Of a stretch of DNA of 64,000 nt, positions 53,901-63,026 are shown piece by piece. The first letter of the stretch is position 1, and each line of letters opens with the position of its first letter. Below the pieces are notes generated by a model, which was not told the origin of the DNA, did no database searches, and saw only the letters and a program-made list of their open reading frames with translations. Origin of the DNA: Chryseobacterium aquaeductus. Its GTDB lineage: Bacteria > Bacteroidota > Bacteroidia > Flavobacteriales > Weeksellaceae. A program made the translations under genes and the position numbers. The stretch is from positions 3,224,001 to 3,288,000 of the forward strand of contig NZ_CAJIMS010000001.1 of assembly GCF_905175375.1 (NCBI RefSeq), in the 5' to 3' direction.

Positions 53901-54490
53901 AATGCTGCAACTTTTTGTATAGATTCAACAATTCCGTTGTAGGCACCACAACGACAGAGATTACCGCTCATAAATTCTTTTATTTCTTCAACAGAATTGG
54001 TATGACCTTCTTTCACGCAGGCGACTGCTGACATGATTTGTCCCGGAGTACAATATCCGCACTGGAAACCATCACACTCAATAAATGCTGTCTGCATAGG
54101 ATGAAGTTGTTCTCTGGTTGATAGACCTTCGATCGTAGTTATCTCTTTTCCGGGAACCATTGCTGCTAATGTTAAACAACTCAAAGCTCTTTCTCCGTCA
54201 ATATGAACGGTACACGCACCACATTGACCGTGGTCGCAACCTTTTTTAGTTCCTGTGAGATTTAGATTTTCACGCAGAACATCTAAAAGCGTTGAACGGC
54301 TGTCTGTTTTGATCTCATGAATTTTTTGGTTGACAGAAATTTTGATAGGCAAAATACTTTTTTTTGGAAGTATAAAGTCTTTCACGTCATGATAAAAAGC
54401 TTTTACTGATGTAGGTATTGAAGCAAAAAGTGCTACAATTGCCGTACTTTTCAGGAAAGATCTTCTGCTGTGATTGGTATGGTCAGACAT
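53897..54490 (-). CDS. Aldehyde oxidoreductase, 2Fe-2S subunit with Tat signal (PaoA-like)
   Basis: 197 residues from ATG 54490, chosen because MSDHTNHSRRSFLKST gives a twin-arginine signal; the longer reading would bury it. GCDHGQCGACTV is the plant-ferredoxin-type cluster and CGYCTPGQIM with CRCGAYNGI the second one. The whole complex is probably folded with cofactors in the cytosol and exported through Tat. First gene of the operon. Confidence 0.9.
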   Translation of the reverse strand: MSDHTNHSRRSFLKSTAIVALFASIPTSVKAFYHDVKDFILPKKSILPIKISVNQKIHEIKTDSRSTLLDVLRENLNLTGTKKGCDHGQCGACTVHIDGERALSCLTLAAMVPGKEITTIEGLSTREQLHPMQTAFIECDGFQCGYCTPGQIMSAVACVKEGHTNSVEEIKEFMSGNLCRCGAYNGIVESIQKVAAL

Positions 54491-54672
54491 ATCTGATGAT
54501 TTTATTTTTTGAGAGTGTAGTATGTAGATTTCAATTGAAAATAATCCTAAGAAAAATGAATTCAATTAATTCAAATATAACAAAAACTTTATGTAAATGA
54601 ATGAACTGTATTTGAATTAAGACTAGAGAAATCTAATTTATAATCGAAATAAATTAAGATATTCATAAAAAA

Positions 54673-54700
54673 ATCCGACAAGAATATTTTCTTACCGGAT
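54673..54700 (-). terminator. Terminator after the DUF4249 gene
   Basis: ATCCG (54673-54677) to CGGAT (54696-54700) with an inner AAGAA/TTCTT stem, flanked by A and T runs, just past the stop at 54721. Confidence 0.6.
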
Positions 54701-54720
54701 GTTATTTTAATTATAAAAAA

Positions 54721-55530
54721 TTACTGAATCACGTAACTTTTTTTACTCACTGTATGCGCAGAAAAGTATCCTAAAGCACCATTTGTAATATTGCTTGGCG
54801 GATTAGTAGGCGTGATTCCGCCACCGGGACCACCGCCACCGATAATCTCTAATAAAGAAGTGTAATAGGTATAAACAGCCGCATCAATACATTGCATTTC
54901 AACATTAATAATGTCTCCCACTTTTGTTTTCTCACTTATTCCATCTTCGTCGTCATTGGGAAGCAGCAAAGGTCTTTGATTCACCGATCCGTTGTTGACA
55001 TTATCCGAAAAGGCCTCAAACGTTTTATTTGGATTACTGTTGAGCGTGTAGCTAAAAAGATACCTGTTTCCTAAAGTACTCGGATCCGTAAAAATCGGTA
55101 AAAGTGTATATGACAATTCGCCTGCAACTTCAAAAGAATCCTGCTGTAGATTCTCAAGTAAAACAGGTTGTGGCATTGTACTTTTTGCGGTAAATTCTTT
55201 TCCTTCTGCCGTAACTTTTAAAGTGTATGTTCTTCCGGGTGCAGTAGTGAAATTGACTGTTTCATAAAAACCTTCCCCAATATAATTTAAGGTTTCGGTT
55301 TGTCCGTTATCGTCACTTAAAATCACAACAGCATTATTCACAACAGGATATGTATTACCTGCTGTAAATGCCACAGATTTTGTTATTTTCACATAATAAG
55401 GTCCCGCTTGGTCTGTTACATTAGCTTCTATGACGATATTTCCGCTTCTGTCATCAAGATCAAGATCTATTTCTTTCTCACAGTTTGTGAAAAAAAATAG
55501 CGATATGATGAGTAAACATATATTTTTCAT
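54721..55530 (-). CDS. DUF4249-family lipoprotein
   Basis: 269 residues. The lipobox is FFFTNC at about residue 17 with acidic EKEIDLDLDD after the cysteine. An Ig-like N-terminal domain (IVIEANVTDQAGPYYVKITKS) and a Gly-rich segment near the end follow. DUF4249 proteins are regularly paired with a TonB receptor as here (4 bases apart), a SusD-like accessory arrangement. Ligand unknown. Confidence 0.85.
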   Translation of the reverse strand: MKNICLLIISLFFFTNCEKEIDLDLDDRSGNIVIEANVTDQAGPYYVKITKSVAFTAGNTYPVVNNAVVILSDDNGQTETLNYIGEGFYETVNFTTAPGRTYTLKVTAEGKEFTAKSTMPQPVLLENLQQDSFEVAGELSYTLLPIFTDPSTLGNRYLFSYTLNSNPNKTFEAFSDNVNNGSVNQRPLLLPNDDEDGISEKTKVGDIINVEMQCIDAAVYTYYTSLLEIIGGGGPGGGITPTNPPSNITNGALGYFSAHTVSKKSYVIQ

Positions 55531-55534
55531 TTGA

Positions 55535-57865
55535 CTAAAATTTGAAATTATAAGTTATGTTAGGTACAAATTTGAAGAGAGAGGTTTGTAAAGCACGAGT
55601 GGTTCCCGGTTTATCAGGATTGTCTTCAAAAGTAATGGTGTAGGCATTTTCTCGTCCGTAAAGATTGTAAATACCAAAAGACCAAGAACTCTGAAAACGT
55701 TTGTTTTTTCCGGGTTCATAGGTTGCACTCAAATCCATTCTGTGGTAAGCAGGCATTCTGTCTGCATTTCTGTCGCTGTATTGAAAAATAGTTTGACCCT
55801 GCAATTCATATTTTCCGGTCGGGAAAGTCACAGCATTCCCTGTACTGTACACAAACAATCCCGAAAAAGACCATTTAGGAGTCAGTTCGTATGTTGCAAC
55901 AACTGATAAATCGTGGGTCTTATCTTGTCTTGCGTTGTACCAGTCATTATTATTGATGCCGTTTATTTTTCTTTCTGTTTTTGATAACGTATAAGAAATC
56001 CAGCCTGTTAATTTTCCGTTTTTCTTTTTTGCAATTAATTCTAAACCGTAAGCTCTTCCTTTACCAAACAACAATTCGCCTTCTACATCAGCTGCGGCGT
56101 CAAAGGTAATCTCCGCTCCGTTTTTAAAATCGATTTGATTTTGCATCGATTTGTAATAAATCTCGGCATTCACTTCATAATTATTGTTATTGAAATTCCT
56201 GCTGTATCCTGCACTGATCTGATCTGCAATTTCAGGTTTTACAGTGTAGCTGCTTCCAATCCACTGGTCGGTAGGATTTCCGCTGCTGCTGTTACTGAGT
56301 AAATGCAGATTTTGCGTATTTCTTGCGTATCCTCCCTTGATGCTGCTCACTTCATTTATTCTGTAATTGGCTGTGATTCTAGGCTCAAGATTAACATAAG
56401 TTTTACCGAATTTTCCTTTTTCTAAAAATTGTCCGCCAGTTAAAACTCCATTTTCGTAAATATTAAAATTGTCTCCGCCTAAAACGCTGAACATGGATAA
56501 CCTTAAGCCATAATTGATCGTAAGTTTCTCATTTGCTTTAAAATCATCATTAATGTAGAATGCATTTTCCCAAGAATATCTGGAATTTCTGGGGAAACTG
56601 CTTACACTCGTTCCCGAAGCACTGCTTGGTGTAATTGTATGATAGATAGACTGTAAACCAAAACGAACGGAATGATTATTTCCTGCAAACCAAGTGAAAT
56701 CCTGCTTCAGATTCCAATCCTGAATTTGTGAATCTAATCCGAATGTATTGTCGTTGCTGGAAAGACTTACTTTATAATCGTAGTTGCTGTAAATGAATGA
56801 GGTATTGGAGAATAATTTGCTATTGAGAATACTGTTCCAACGTACTGTTGCTGTGGTATTTCCCCAATCGGTCGCAAAGGTATTTCCTAACCCTAAAACG
56901 TCTCTTCCGAAATATCCTGAAATATACAAACGGTTGTTTTCGTTGATCTGGTAATTAGCTTTTAGATTTAAATCATAAAAATAAAGCTTACTGTTTTTGA
57001 AATCGTCTGTCGCTTTTAAGAAAACATCGGCATACGTTCGTCTTCCTGAAACGATAAATGAAGATTTTTCTTTTTGAATTGGTCCTTCAACGCTCAATCG
57101 GCTGCTGATCAATCCTATTCCTCCATTGACGTTGTAATCTTTATTGTTTCCGTCTTTCATTTTGACATCCATCACCGAGGAAAGTCGACCACCATATTGT
57201 GCAGGGCTGTTTCCTTTAATAATGCTTGCGTCTTTCAAAGCGTCACTATTAAACGTGCTGAAAAATCCTAATAAATGCGAAGCGTTGTAAACCGGAGCTT
57301 CATCCAACAAAATCAAATTCTGGTCGGTTGCACCACCTCTCACACTGAATCCGCTGCTGCCTTCACCATTGCTTTTGATTCCCGGTAGAAGCTGAATGGT
57401 TTTCAAAACATCTTTTTCGCCAAACAAAACAGGAAGTTTCTCTATACTTTTGATACTTAAGGTTTCTGTTCCCATCTGGGCAGAGGTCAGATTTTGATCT
57501 TTTTTTACTGCAGAAACAATAACTTCTTCGATCTGTGCCGTTCTTTCTTTTTCCTGGCTGAGAATAAGATCAAGTTTCACATTCTGGTTAAGCTGTACGG
57601 TTTGTCTGTAATTTTCATAACCACCATACGCCACGGCAACAGTATAATTACCTTCCGGAAGAGAAATAGAATAAAAGCCATATTCATTGGCTATCACACT
57701 GATTGTGGGATCTTCTTCTACTTTTATAGTCGCTCCGATAACGAGCTCACCATTTTTCCCGTCTCTTACCGTTCCGCTAATTGTTCGCCTTTCCTGAGCA
57801 AAAGCTGTGATGCTGAAAACCGACAGACCGATCGTGGTAAAAATTCTACAATAGATTGCTTGCAT
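55535..57865 (-). CDS. TonB-dependent receptor with carboxypeptidase-like N-domain
   Basis: 776 residues: signal peptide (ends ITAFAQ), a carboxypeptidase-regulatory-like domain at about 28-110 (ISGTVRDGKNGELVIGATI), a plug (ILLDEAPVYNASHLLGFFS, GGRLSSVMDVKMKDG) and a barrel ending in FNFKF-type aromatic residues (ITYNFKF). It is the first gene of a pair with the DUF4249 lipoprotein, probably importing a metal chelate or peptide. Confidence 0.92.
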   Translation of the reverse strand: MQAIYCRIFTTIGLSVFSITAFAQERRTISGTVRDGKNGELVIGATIKVEEDPTISVIANEYGFYSISLPEGNYTVAVAYGGYENYRQTVQLNQNVKLDLILSQEKERTAQIEEVIVSAVKKDQNLTSAQMGTETLSIKSIEKLPVLFGEKDVLKTIQLLPGIKSNGEGSSGFSVRGGATDQNLILLDEAPVYNASHLLGFFSTFNSDALKDASIIKGNSPAQYGGRLSSVMDVKMKDGNNKDYNVNGGIGLISSRLSVEGPIQKEKSSFIVSGRRTYADVFLKATDDFKNSKLYFYDLNLKANYQINENNRLYISGYFGRDVLGLGNTFATDWGNTTATVRWNSILNSKLFSNTSFIYSNYDYKVSLSSNDNTFGLDSQIQDWNLKQDFTWFAGNNHSVRFGLQSIYHTITPSSASGTSVSSFPRNSRYSWENAFYINDDFKANEKLTINYGLRLSMFSVLGGDNFNIYENGVLTGGQFLEKGKFGKTYVNLEPRITANYRINEVSSIKGGYARNTQNLHLLSNSSSGNPTDQWIGSSYTVKPEIADQISAGYSRNFNNNNYEVNAEIYYKSMQNQIDFKNGAEITFDAAADVEGELLFGKGRAYGLELIAKKKNGKLTGWISYTLSKTERKINGINNNDWYNARQDKTHDLSVVATYELTPKWSFSGLFVYSTGNAVTFPTGKYELQGQTIFQYSDRNADRMPAYHRMDLSATYEPGKNKRFQSSWSFGIYNLYGRENAYTITFEDNPDKPGTTRALQTSLFKFVPNITYNFKF

Positions 57866-58101
57866 TCTCGATATATATTAAGAAAATAGTTTTAAAAAAA
57901 AAATGAAAGCATAAAGATAAGCTTTAATTTTCTTGAGTGAAAAGTGAATCAAATATAATCGAGCCTTAAATCATCGGTGATATAAAAATTAACATTTATA
58001 TAATATTAATAATTTTGCAATAAAATTATTTATTTTTTATTAATATTTTAAAATATTTTATTAAATTTTAAAAATAATTAAAATATACTGTTTTAAATTA
58101 T

Positions 58102-58109
58102 TACATTTG
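58102..58109 (+). promoter_or_regulatory. -7 box of the VGIGT gene cluster
   Basis: TACATTTG fits TAnnTTTG 32 bases before the ATG at 58141. The AT-rich region from 57866 to 58140 otherwise holds no gene. Confidence 0.5.
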
Positions 58110-58167
58110 CAATTGTAAAATAATAAAACTAATATCGATTATGAAATATATGGCTCCGCTTTTTATA

Positions 58168-58175
58168 TTTTTTTT
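58168..58175 (+). other. T8 homopolymer in the signal sequence of the first VGIGT gene
   Basis: Eight T put the signal peptide out of frame with the mature protein and nine would join them. Such tracts can vary in length by slippage, so this could be a phase-variation tract, a fixed mutation or a read error. Confidence 0.6.
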
Positions 58176-59038
58176 GGATCAAGCATTACTGCACAAGTCG
58201 GTATAGGGACATCATCACCAAACGCTTCTGCAGCATTAGAAATCAACAGTGCCGGAAACAAAGGACTTTTGATACCACGTGTAAATATAACGAGCGTCAC
58301 AAACAATACTACTCCGGTAGTAAATCCTGCCGAGGGTCTCTTAGTATTTAATAACGGTACTACGACAGGCATCAACAAATCTTTGTATTACTGGGACAAC
58401 AACGAACTTCATTGGGACTATGGTCTTAAATTAGTTGAAACACCCTTGGTTGCAACTTATACGTTGAACACGGTTCAAAATAATATTTTAGACAATGCCG
58501 GGAACGGGAGCTCATTTTCTTTTCATTCTAATGTTACCAATCCTTTTACAATTGAAGATAGTGGTAATATTCCTGGTTTTGACATTGTACTAAAAGGAGG
58601 ATTTTGGGTAGTTACTTTGCCGGAAGGTAAATATATAATGGTTGCCTCTGTAGAGCTTAATCTTGACAATCCTAACCCAACAACTCAAGGGACACCACTT
58701 TATGGTGGTACTGCAGGAAGCGGAACATATCTGAATGGAGTTTTTATGGATCTTTTCACTGCAAGTTATGATTTCAATACTGGTGCAGTAACATCGGGTT
58801 ACACATTAAACCAGAGAAGTGAGCAGTATGTGGTAGCTACTGTAAACCAGCCTCATCACTTAATATACGTTGTAGAAAACATTTATACAACAGGTGGAGT
58901 ATTTTATATGGCTATCGGAAGATCTTCAGGCACAAGCGTGAATGATACGATGGATATAATTCCTAATAAAACTGTAAGTCTCCCCGAACGTTGGACAGAA
59001 TTATACCCTCATTTTGTTTTGCAAAACTATAAAATATT

Positions 59039-59932
59039 TCATTCTGTTGTTGATGTTGGCAAAATTTGTTGAAAAGGAGAAAACTCGGTGTTGGGATTAC
59101 CGTCTGACGAGTTTTCCTTTTTCAACAAATACTGCATTGGAGATAGGTTTCCCAAGCTTTCATGAGGTCTGTTATTATTGTAATGCTCCATCCAATCAGA
59201 AGTTATTTCCCGTACTTCTACCAAATTATTGAAGATTCTTGCATCCAGAACCTCCGTCCTATAGCTTCTGTTGAACCTTTCAATAAAAGCATTCTGAACA
59301 GGTTTTCCCGGTTGAATGTACCGGATTTCAATTCTGTGTTTATGACACCAACTCGTGAAAACAGAACTCGTAAACTCGGGACCATTATCTGTTCGTATTG
59401 CTTTCGGTTTTCCTCTTTCCTTTACAATCCATTCCAATAGATCGGTCATATGCATTGCTCCAATGGAAAGCCCAACTTCAATCCAAATCGATTCTCTGTT
59501 ATAATCATCAATAATGTTCAACGTTCTGAATCGTCTTGAGTTAAACAAAGAATCACTCATAAAGTCCATACTCCAAACTTCATTGTATTTTTCAGGAACT
59601 TCCAAGTTTTGTCTTTCTCTTGAAGCAAGTCTTCTCCTGCTTTTTCTCAAAATATTCAGTCCCAGTTTCTTGTAAACTCTATATACTTTCTTATGATTCC
59701 AACCAAAACCCTCATTACGAAGACTGTGAAACATTTTCTTGAATCCATAGCTGGGATGCTTTTCAGAAAGATGATTCAGGCAATCAATTACGTCCGTATC
59801 ATCTTTTCTTTTGGGATGATAGTAATAGCTGCTTCGCTCCAAATTCAAAGATTTACACGCCTGCCGAATGTTCATCGGATATTCCGAAACTAGATAAGTG
59901 ACCACTTCCCGTTTTGTGGCAGGCTTTACCAC
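59039..59932 (-). CDS. IS3-family transposase OrfB (DDE integrase core)
   Basis: 297 residues. SMDFMSDSLF, RTDNGPEFTSS and NAFIERFNRSYRTEVL hold the D-D-E catalytic residues, with an HTH_21-type N-terminal part (SYGFKKMFHSLRNEGFGWNHKK). It starts at a GTG that overlaps the orfA end, so it is made mainly as an OrfAB fusion by -1 frameshift at A AAA AAG. Confidence 0.93.
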   Translation of the reverse strand: MVKPATKREVVTYLVSEYPMNIRQACKSLNLERSSYYYHPKRKDDTDVIDCLNHLSEKHPSYGFKKMFHSLRNEGFGWNHKKVYRVYKKLGLNILRKSRRRLASRERQNLEVPEKYNEVWSMDFMSDSLFNSRRFRTLNIIDDYNRESIWIEVGLSIGAMHMTDLLEWIVKERGKPKAIRTDNGPEFTSSVFTSWCHKHRIEIRYIQPGKPVQNAFIERFNRSYRTEVLDARIFNNLVEVREITSDWMEHYNNNRPHESLGNLSPMQYLLKKENSSDGNPNTEFSPFQQILPTSTTE

Positions 59933-60195
59933 TTTTTTGAGAGTACGTCTTTCAGTGCTTCATGTTCCAGACTAAGATTGGCAAACATCTTTTTCAAGCG
60001 ATTATTCTCTGATTCCAGTTCTTTAATTTTTGCCAATTCTTTGGTAGAATTAATCCCGCTGAATTTCTTTTTCCAATCGTGCAAAGTCTGATAATGGAAT
60101 CCATATTTCCGAGACAATTCTTTGGCAGTTTGCCCCGTCTCATACTCCTTTAAAATAGCCAAAATTTGGCTGTCTGTAAATTTGCTCGTTCTCAT
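59926..60195 (-). CDS. IS3-family transposase OrfA
   Basis: 89 residues: helix-turn-helix (FTDSQILAILKEYETGQTAK, YGFHYQTLHDWKKKF) and a leucine-zipper-like tail (IKELESENNRLKKMFANLSL). It ends ...LSKKW across the slippery heptamer. It binds the IS ends and leads into OrfB. Confidence 0.93.
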   Translation of the reverse strand: MRTSKFTDSQILAILKEYETGQTAKELSRKYGFHYQTLHDWKKKFSGINSTKELAKIKELESENNRLKKMFANLSLEHEALKDVLSKKW

Positions 60196-60302
60196 AACCT
60201 AAAATTAATCGTTTTTTCTTAATAACTTTAGGGTTATAAAATGTCCAGTTTTTGGGGAGACTTACAAAACTAAATTCTATATTTATAAAAACCCATAATC
60301 TC

Positions 60303-61112
60303 ATGAAAAACATTTTCTGTATTTTGACTTTTTCGCTTATTCATATTTCTAGTTTTGGACAAGTAGGAATTGATACTTCTACGGTAAAAGCATCTGCAAT
60401 TTTAGAAATTTCGAACAGTACAAACAGAGCGGTAATTTTCCCACAGGTAGCTCTTACAGGAGTGGCTTTTATTTCGCCTATCACTGGTGGCACTCCGGTA
60501 GATGGAATGATTGTTTATAATACAGGCGGTACTTTAGAAAAAGGATATTATATCTGGATCAGTAATACATGGGTTCCACTTGCGGATAGAGACAATACGG
60601 TAAAAATAGGATTTTATTCATTTGATAACCCTACAACACCTTATATTTTTATGGCAGGAGTTGCCAACAATATTTATACAAATATACCAACAGCTAATTA
60701 CACCCAAAAAATTAACCAAATTCAAGGTCTGTCCTATTCTGAACCAAATTTTACGGTTTCCGAAGGATCGTACCTAATGAGTGTTGAGCTAAACGTCAGT
60801 ACTTCACTAGAAAATGTAAATACCGGTATGCAGACAGGAAGAACACATCGACATGTATATGAAGTAAGACTGGTTGACTCTGCCAATAATCAGATAGGTG
60901 ATTCCCAAAACATTGTTTGCATTTCCAGAACAACTGCAAGAGCGCACAGAATTGCTTTCATATTACCTTTTAAAACTGTTGCTACCACTTCTCTTACCCC
61001 GCAATTAAGAAGAATTACAGGCTCTACTTACGGAAACGCGCTTGGAGGAACTGGTGCGAATAACGGACAGCTAAGTATTGCCTATGGTATTTTGGAAATT
61101 AAAAAATTATAA
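60303..61112 (+). CDS. VGIGT-type secreted protein, second paralog
   Basis: 270 residues from ATG 60303; signal peptide ends HISSFGQ. QVGIDTSTVKASAILEI, VDGMIVYNTGGTLEKGYYIW and the C-terminal YGILEI are shared with the neighbours at 58141 and 61115. The N-terminal VGIGT segment is a common start of surface proteins in this group; the C-terminal half (about 110-270) looks like a jelly-roll of the C1q/TNF type, by pattern only. Two bases before the next paralog. Confidence 0.7.
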   Translation: MKNIFCILTFSLIHISSFGQVGIDTSTVKASAILEISNSTNRAVIFPQVALTGVAFISPITGGTPVDGMIVYNTGGTLEKGYYIWISNTWVPLADRDNTVKIGFYSFDNPTTPYIFMAGVANNIYTNIPTANYTQKINQIQGLSYSEPNFTVSEGSYLMSVELNVSTSLENVNTGMQTGRTHRHVYEVRLVDSANNQIGDSQNIVCISRTTARAHRIAFILPFKTVATTSLTPQLRRITGSTYGNALGGTGANNGQLSIAYGILEIKKL

Positions 61113-61114
61113 TC

Positions 61115-61915
61115 ATGAAAAAACTTTTAGTACTATTTAAAATATTTTTAGGTTCATCTTTTATTATTGGTCAAGTAGGTATAGGAACGACAACACCCAG
61201 TACTACTACAGCTTTAGACATTTTTGCTACTGACAAAGGTATTTTGCTGCCTCAGTATACACTTACAGTTCTTAATAATAATACGTCTCCCATAAATAAT
61301 CCTGTTGTTGGAGCATTGATCTATAATACCGGTGGAACTTTCAGCAAAGGCTATTATTTCTGGAATGGTACAAACTGGACAAAGTTGATTGTAGATGCGG
61401 AATTCAACCAGGTGATGAAACTTACCTATATTACTGCCGCTTCTCCAGCGATACTAATTCCCGACGGAACAACCAACAATACGATTGGTGATTTTACTGT
61501 AGATTCCAACAGAATCGTCGGTGCTTCGGAAAGTGCTGCCGGAACGATCACCTTACCTACAGGTAAATATAGAATAGAATATTTCATAGACGCAATCAGA
61601 CCGACATCTACAAATTCAGGAGGAGCGTTAGTAACAGGTGGTGAAAACTTCCATTTTTTCGCATACAGTTCCTATATTGCCAATACCACAGGAGCTGCTC
61701 TTACGACAGTCCTTAATGATAATAACCTGACAAGTTATGGAGGAGGTTCGTGGATTTCAGTTAAATTCACTTTCTACTTCGAAGTTACTACACCTACCCA
61801 AAGCATAAGACTTGGGCTGAGACATGGTACACAATCTAGTACTACCCTTGCAACCGAAGTAAATCTAGGCAGAGGATCTCATTTTGTGATCACAAAGTTC
61901 TATGAAGGTAACTAA
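61115..61915 (+). CDS. VGIGT-type secreted protein, third paralog
   Basis: 266 residues; signal peptide ends GSSFIIG. QVGIGTTTPSTTTALDI, then KGILLPQYTL, GALIYNTGGTFSKGYYFWNGTNWTKL and a C-terminus FVITKFYEGN follow the same plan as the other two copies. Probably exported, possibly cell-surface. A terminator follows. Confidence 0.72.
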   Translation: MKKLLVLFKIFLGSSFIIGQVGIGTTTPSTTTALDIFATDKGILLPQYTLTVLNNNTSPINNPVVGALIYNTGGTFSKGYYFWNGTNWTKLIVDAEFNQVMKLTYITAASPAILIPDGTTNNTIGDFTVDSNRIVGASESAAGTITLPTGKYRIEYFIDAIRPTSTNSGGALVTGGENFHFFAYSSYIANTTGAALTTVLNDNNLTSYGGGSWISVKFTFYFEVTTPTQSIRLGLRHGTQSSTTLATEVNLGRGSHFVITKFYEGN

Positions 61916-61942
61916 TTAATTACGTTACAGCATATAAAAAAC

Positions 61943-61973
61943 AAAGAATCTCCTGAATTGTGAGATTCTTTTT
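61943..61973 (+). terminator. Terminator after the VGIGT cluster
   Basis: AAAGAATCTC (61943-61952) pairs with GAGATTCTTT (61962-61971), T run after. Confidence 0.82.
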
Positions 61974-62044
61974 ACATAGAAAATGTAATGTTTTTAAATA
62001 GTAATTAATTCTTCCAGATGTTAATATTTAATTATTGATCAAAC

Positions 62045-62410
62045 TTAATCCTTGATATACTTTGCCACTTTCTCTTCCAAATCTTCCAGATTAAAAGGTT
62101 TTGCCACATAATCATCTGCCTGTGCACTTTTTGCCAGCGAAACAATGTCGTTATTTGCGGTGACATAAATTACAGGAATATGTTTATAATCTGCATGACT
62201 TTTCAGCAATTTTGTAGCTTCCACGCCACCGATGTTGGGAATCCAATTATCCATAAGGATGACATCTGGTCGAAATTGTGAAACTTTCTGTATAATATCG
62301 TGGGATGTTTCCGAAATTTCGACCTCGTAACCGCCTTCTTCAAAAATGATGCTGATCACTTCAAGAATAACTTTATCATCATCAAAAATCAAAATTTTCT
62401 TCTTGTTCAT
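62045..62410 (-). CDS. Single-domain response regulator
   Basis: 121 residues, receiver domain only. IFDDDKVI is the acidic pocket, VILMDNWIP holds the phospho-accepting aspartate, and YVTAN and AKPF carry the conserved Thr and Lys. There is no output domain, so it acts through protein contacts. It is last in the CheR-CheB operon, 27 bases after cheB. Confidence 0.9.
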   Translation of the reverse strand: MNKKKILIFDDDKVILEVISIIFEEGGYEVEISETSHDIIQKVSQFRPDVILMDNWIPNIGGVEATKLLKSHADYKHIPVIYVTANNDIVSLAKSAQADDYVAKPFNLEDLEEKVAKYIKD

Positions 62411-62437
62411 ATTTTTATTTATTTTATTTAATTGAAA

Positions 62438-63025
62438 TTATTTAATTCTATTTGACTGAGCGATAAGCTCTGCCAAATCTTTAGGCTCAAACAGCAGATC
62501 AAAACCCACCTGGTCAACTGCGTGCTTGGGCATATAATCTACTTCAGCAGTTTCAGGAATCTGAATCCAAACTTGACCATTATTTTTTTTTATATATTTT
62601 AAACCTTCCACTCCATCTGCATTAGCTCCGGAAAGAAGAATTCCAATAAGATTTTCGCCAAAAGTTTCTGCTGCAGATTTGAAGGTGACATCTATAGACG
62701 GCCGAGAATAATTCATTTTTTCTGAACTGTCTAATGATACTGTTTTTTTATCTTCAAACAACAAATGATAATCTGCAGGAACGATGTAAATTTTATTCTT
62801 TTGAATTTCTGTTTTATCCTCTATCTCAATGACCTCCATTGGTGTAAACTGCTGCAAAAGAGTTGGTAAAATACTTGTTGAGTGCGCTTTTCTGTGAACG
62901 ATCAAAACAATAGGGAAATCCAGATTTTGATCTAAATTTTTAATCATTTCCATGATGACCTGCAAACTTCCGGCAGATCCTCCGATCACGATTAATTCGG
63001 TATATGTAGTTGGTATATCCATCAC
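62438..63025 (-). CDS. CheB-type methylesterase domain protein (no receiver domain)
   Basis: 195 residues. VIGGSAGSLQVIMEM contains the catalytic Ser, VHRKAHSTS the His and LLSGANADGVEG the Asp of CheB. The usual N-terminal receiver domain is missing. It follows CheR by 1 base. Without a chemoreceptor gene in the window, its substrate may be a signalling kinase rather than a classical MCP. Confidence 0.88.
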   Translation of the reverse strand: MMDIPTTYTELIVIGGSAGSLQVIMEMIKNLDQNLDFPIVLIVHRKAHSTSILPTLLQQFTPMEVIEIEDKTEIQKNKIYIVPADYHLLFEDKKTVSLDSSEKMNYSRPSIDVTFKSAAETFGENLIGILLSGANADGVEGLKYIKKNNGQVWIQIPETAEVDYMPKHAVDQVGFDLLFEPKDLAELIAQSNRIK

Positions 63026-63026
63026 C

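Larger units (their letters stand above)
58973..60266. mobile_element. IS3-family insertion sequence, complete, with 4-bp target duplication
   Basis: 1294 bases. The left end TGTAAGTCTCCCC and the right end (complement) are identical for 13 bases, and TGGACA follows a few bases further in on both sides. AAAC at 58969-58972 and 60267-60270 is the duplicated target. It encodes overlapping orfA and orfB on the minus strand with an A6G slippery site. Both frames are open, so the element may be active. Confidence 0.92.
58141..60298 (+). pseudogene. VGIGT-type secreted protein gene, frameshifted and split by an IS
   Basis: The ATG at 58141 gives MKYMAPLFIF in a signal-like stretch, but a run of 8 T (58168-58175) leads into a stop; with 9 T the frame continues as FFFGSSITAQVGIGTSSPN and stays open. 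The body runs to MDIIPNKT, where an IS3-family element enters at 58973. Removing the element and one AAAC copy restores TKFYIYKNP and a TAA at 60296-60298. So the gene has both a homopolymer frameshift near the start and an insertion a few codons before the end. The downstream paralogs are intact. A 267-residue frame (58269-59072) is what remains readable and ends in IS sequence. Confidence 0.8.

Noticed and set aside
58269..59072. Intact 267-residue protein
   Set aside because: It lacks the signal peptide present upstream in another frame, and its last 32 codons or so lie inside the IS end.
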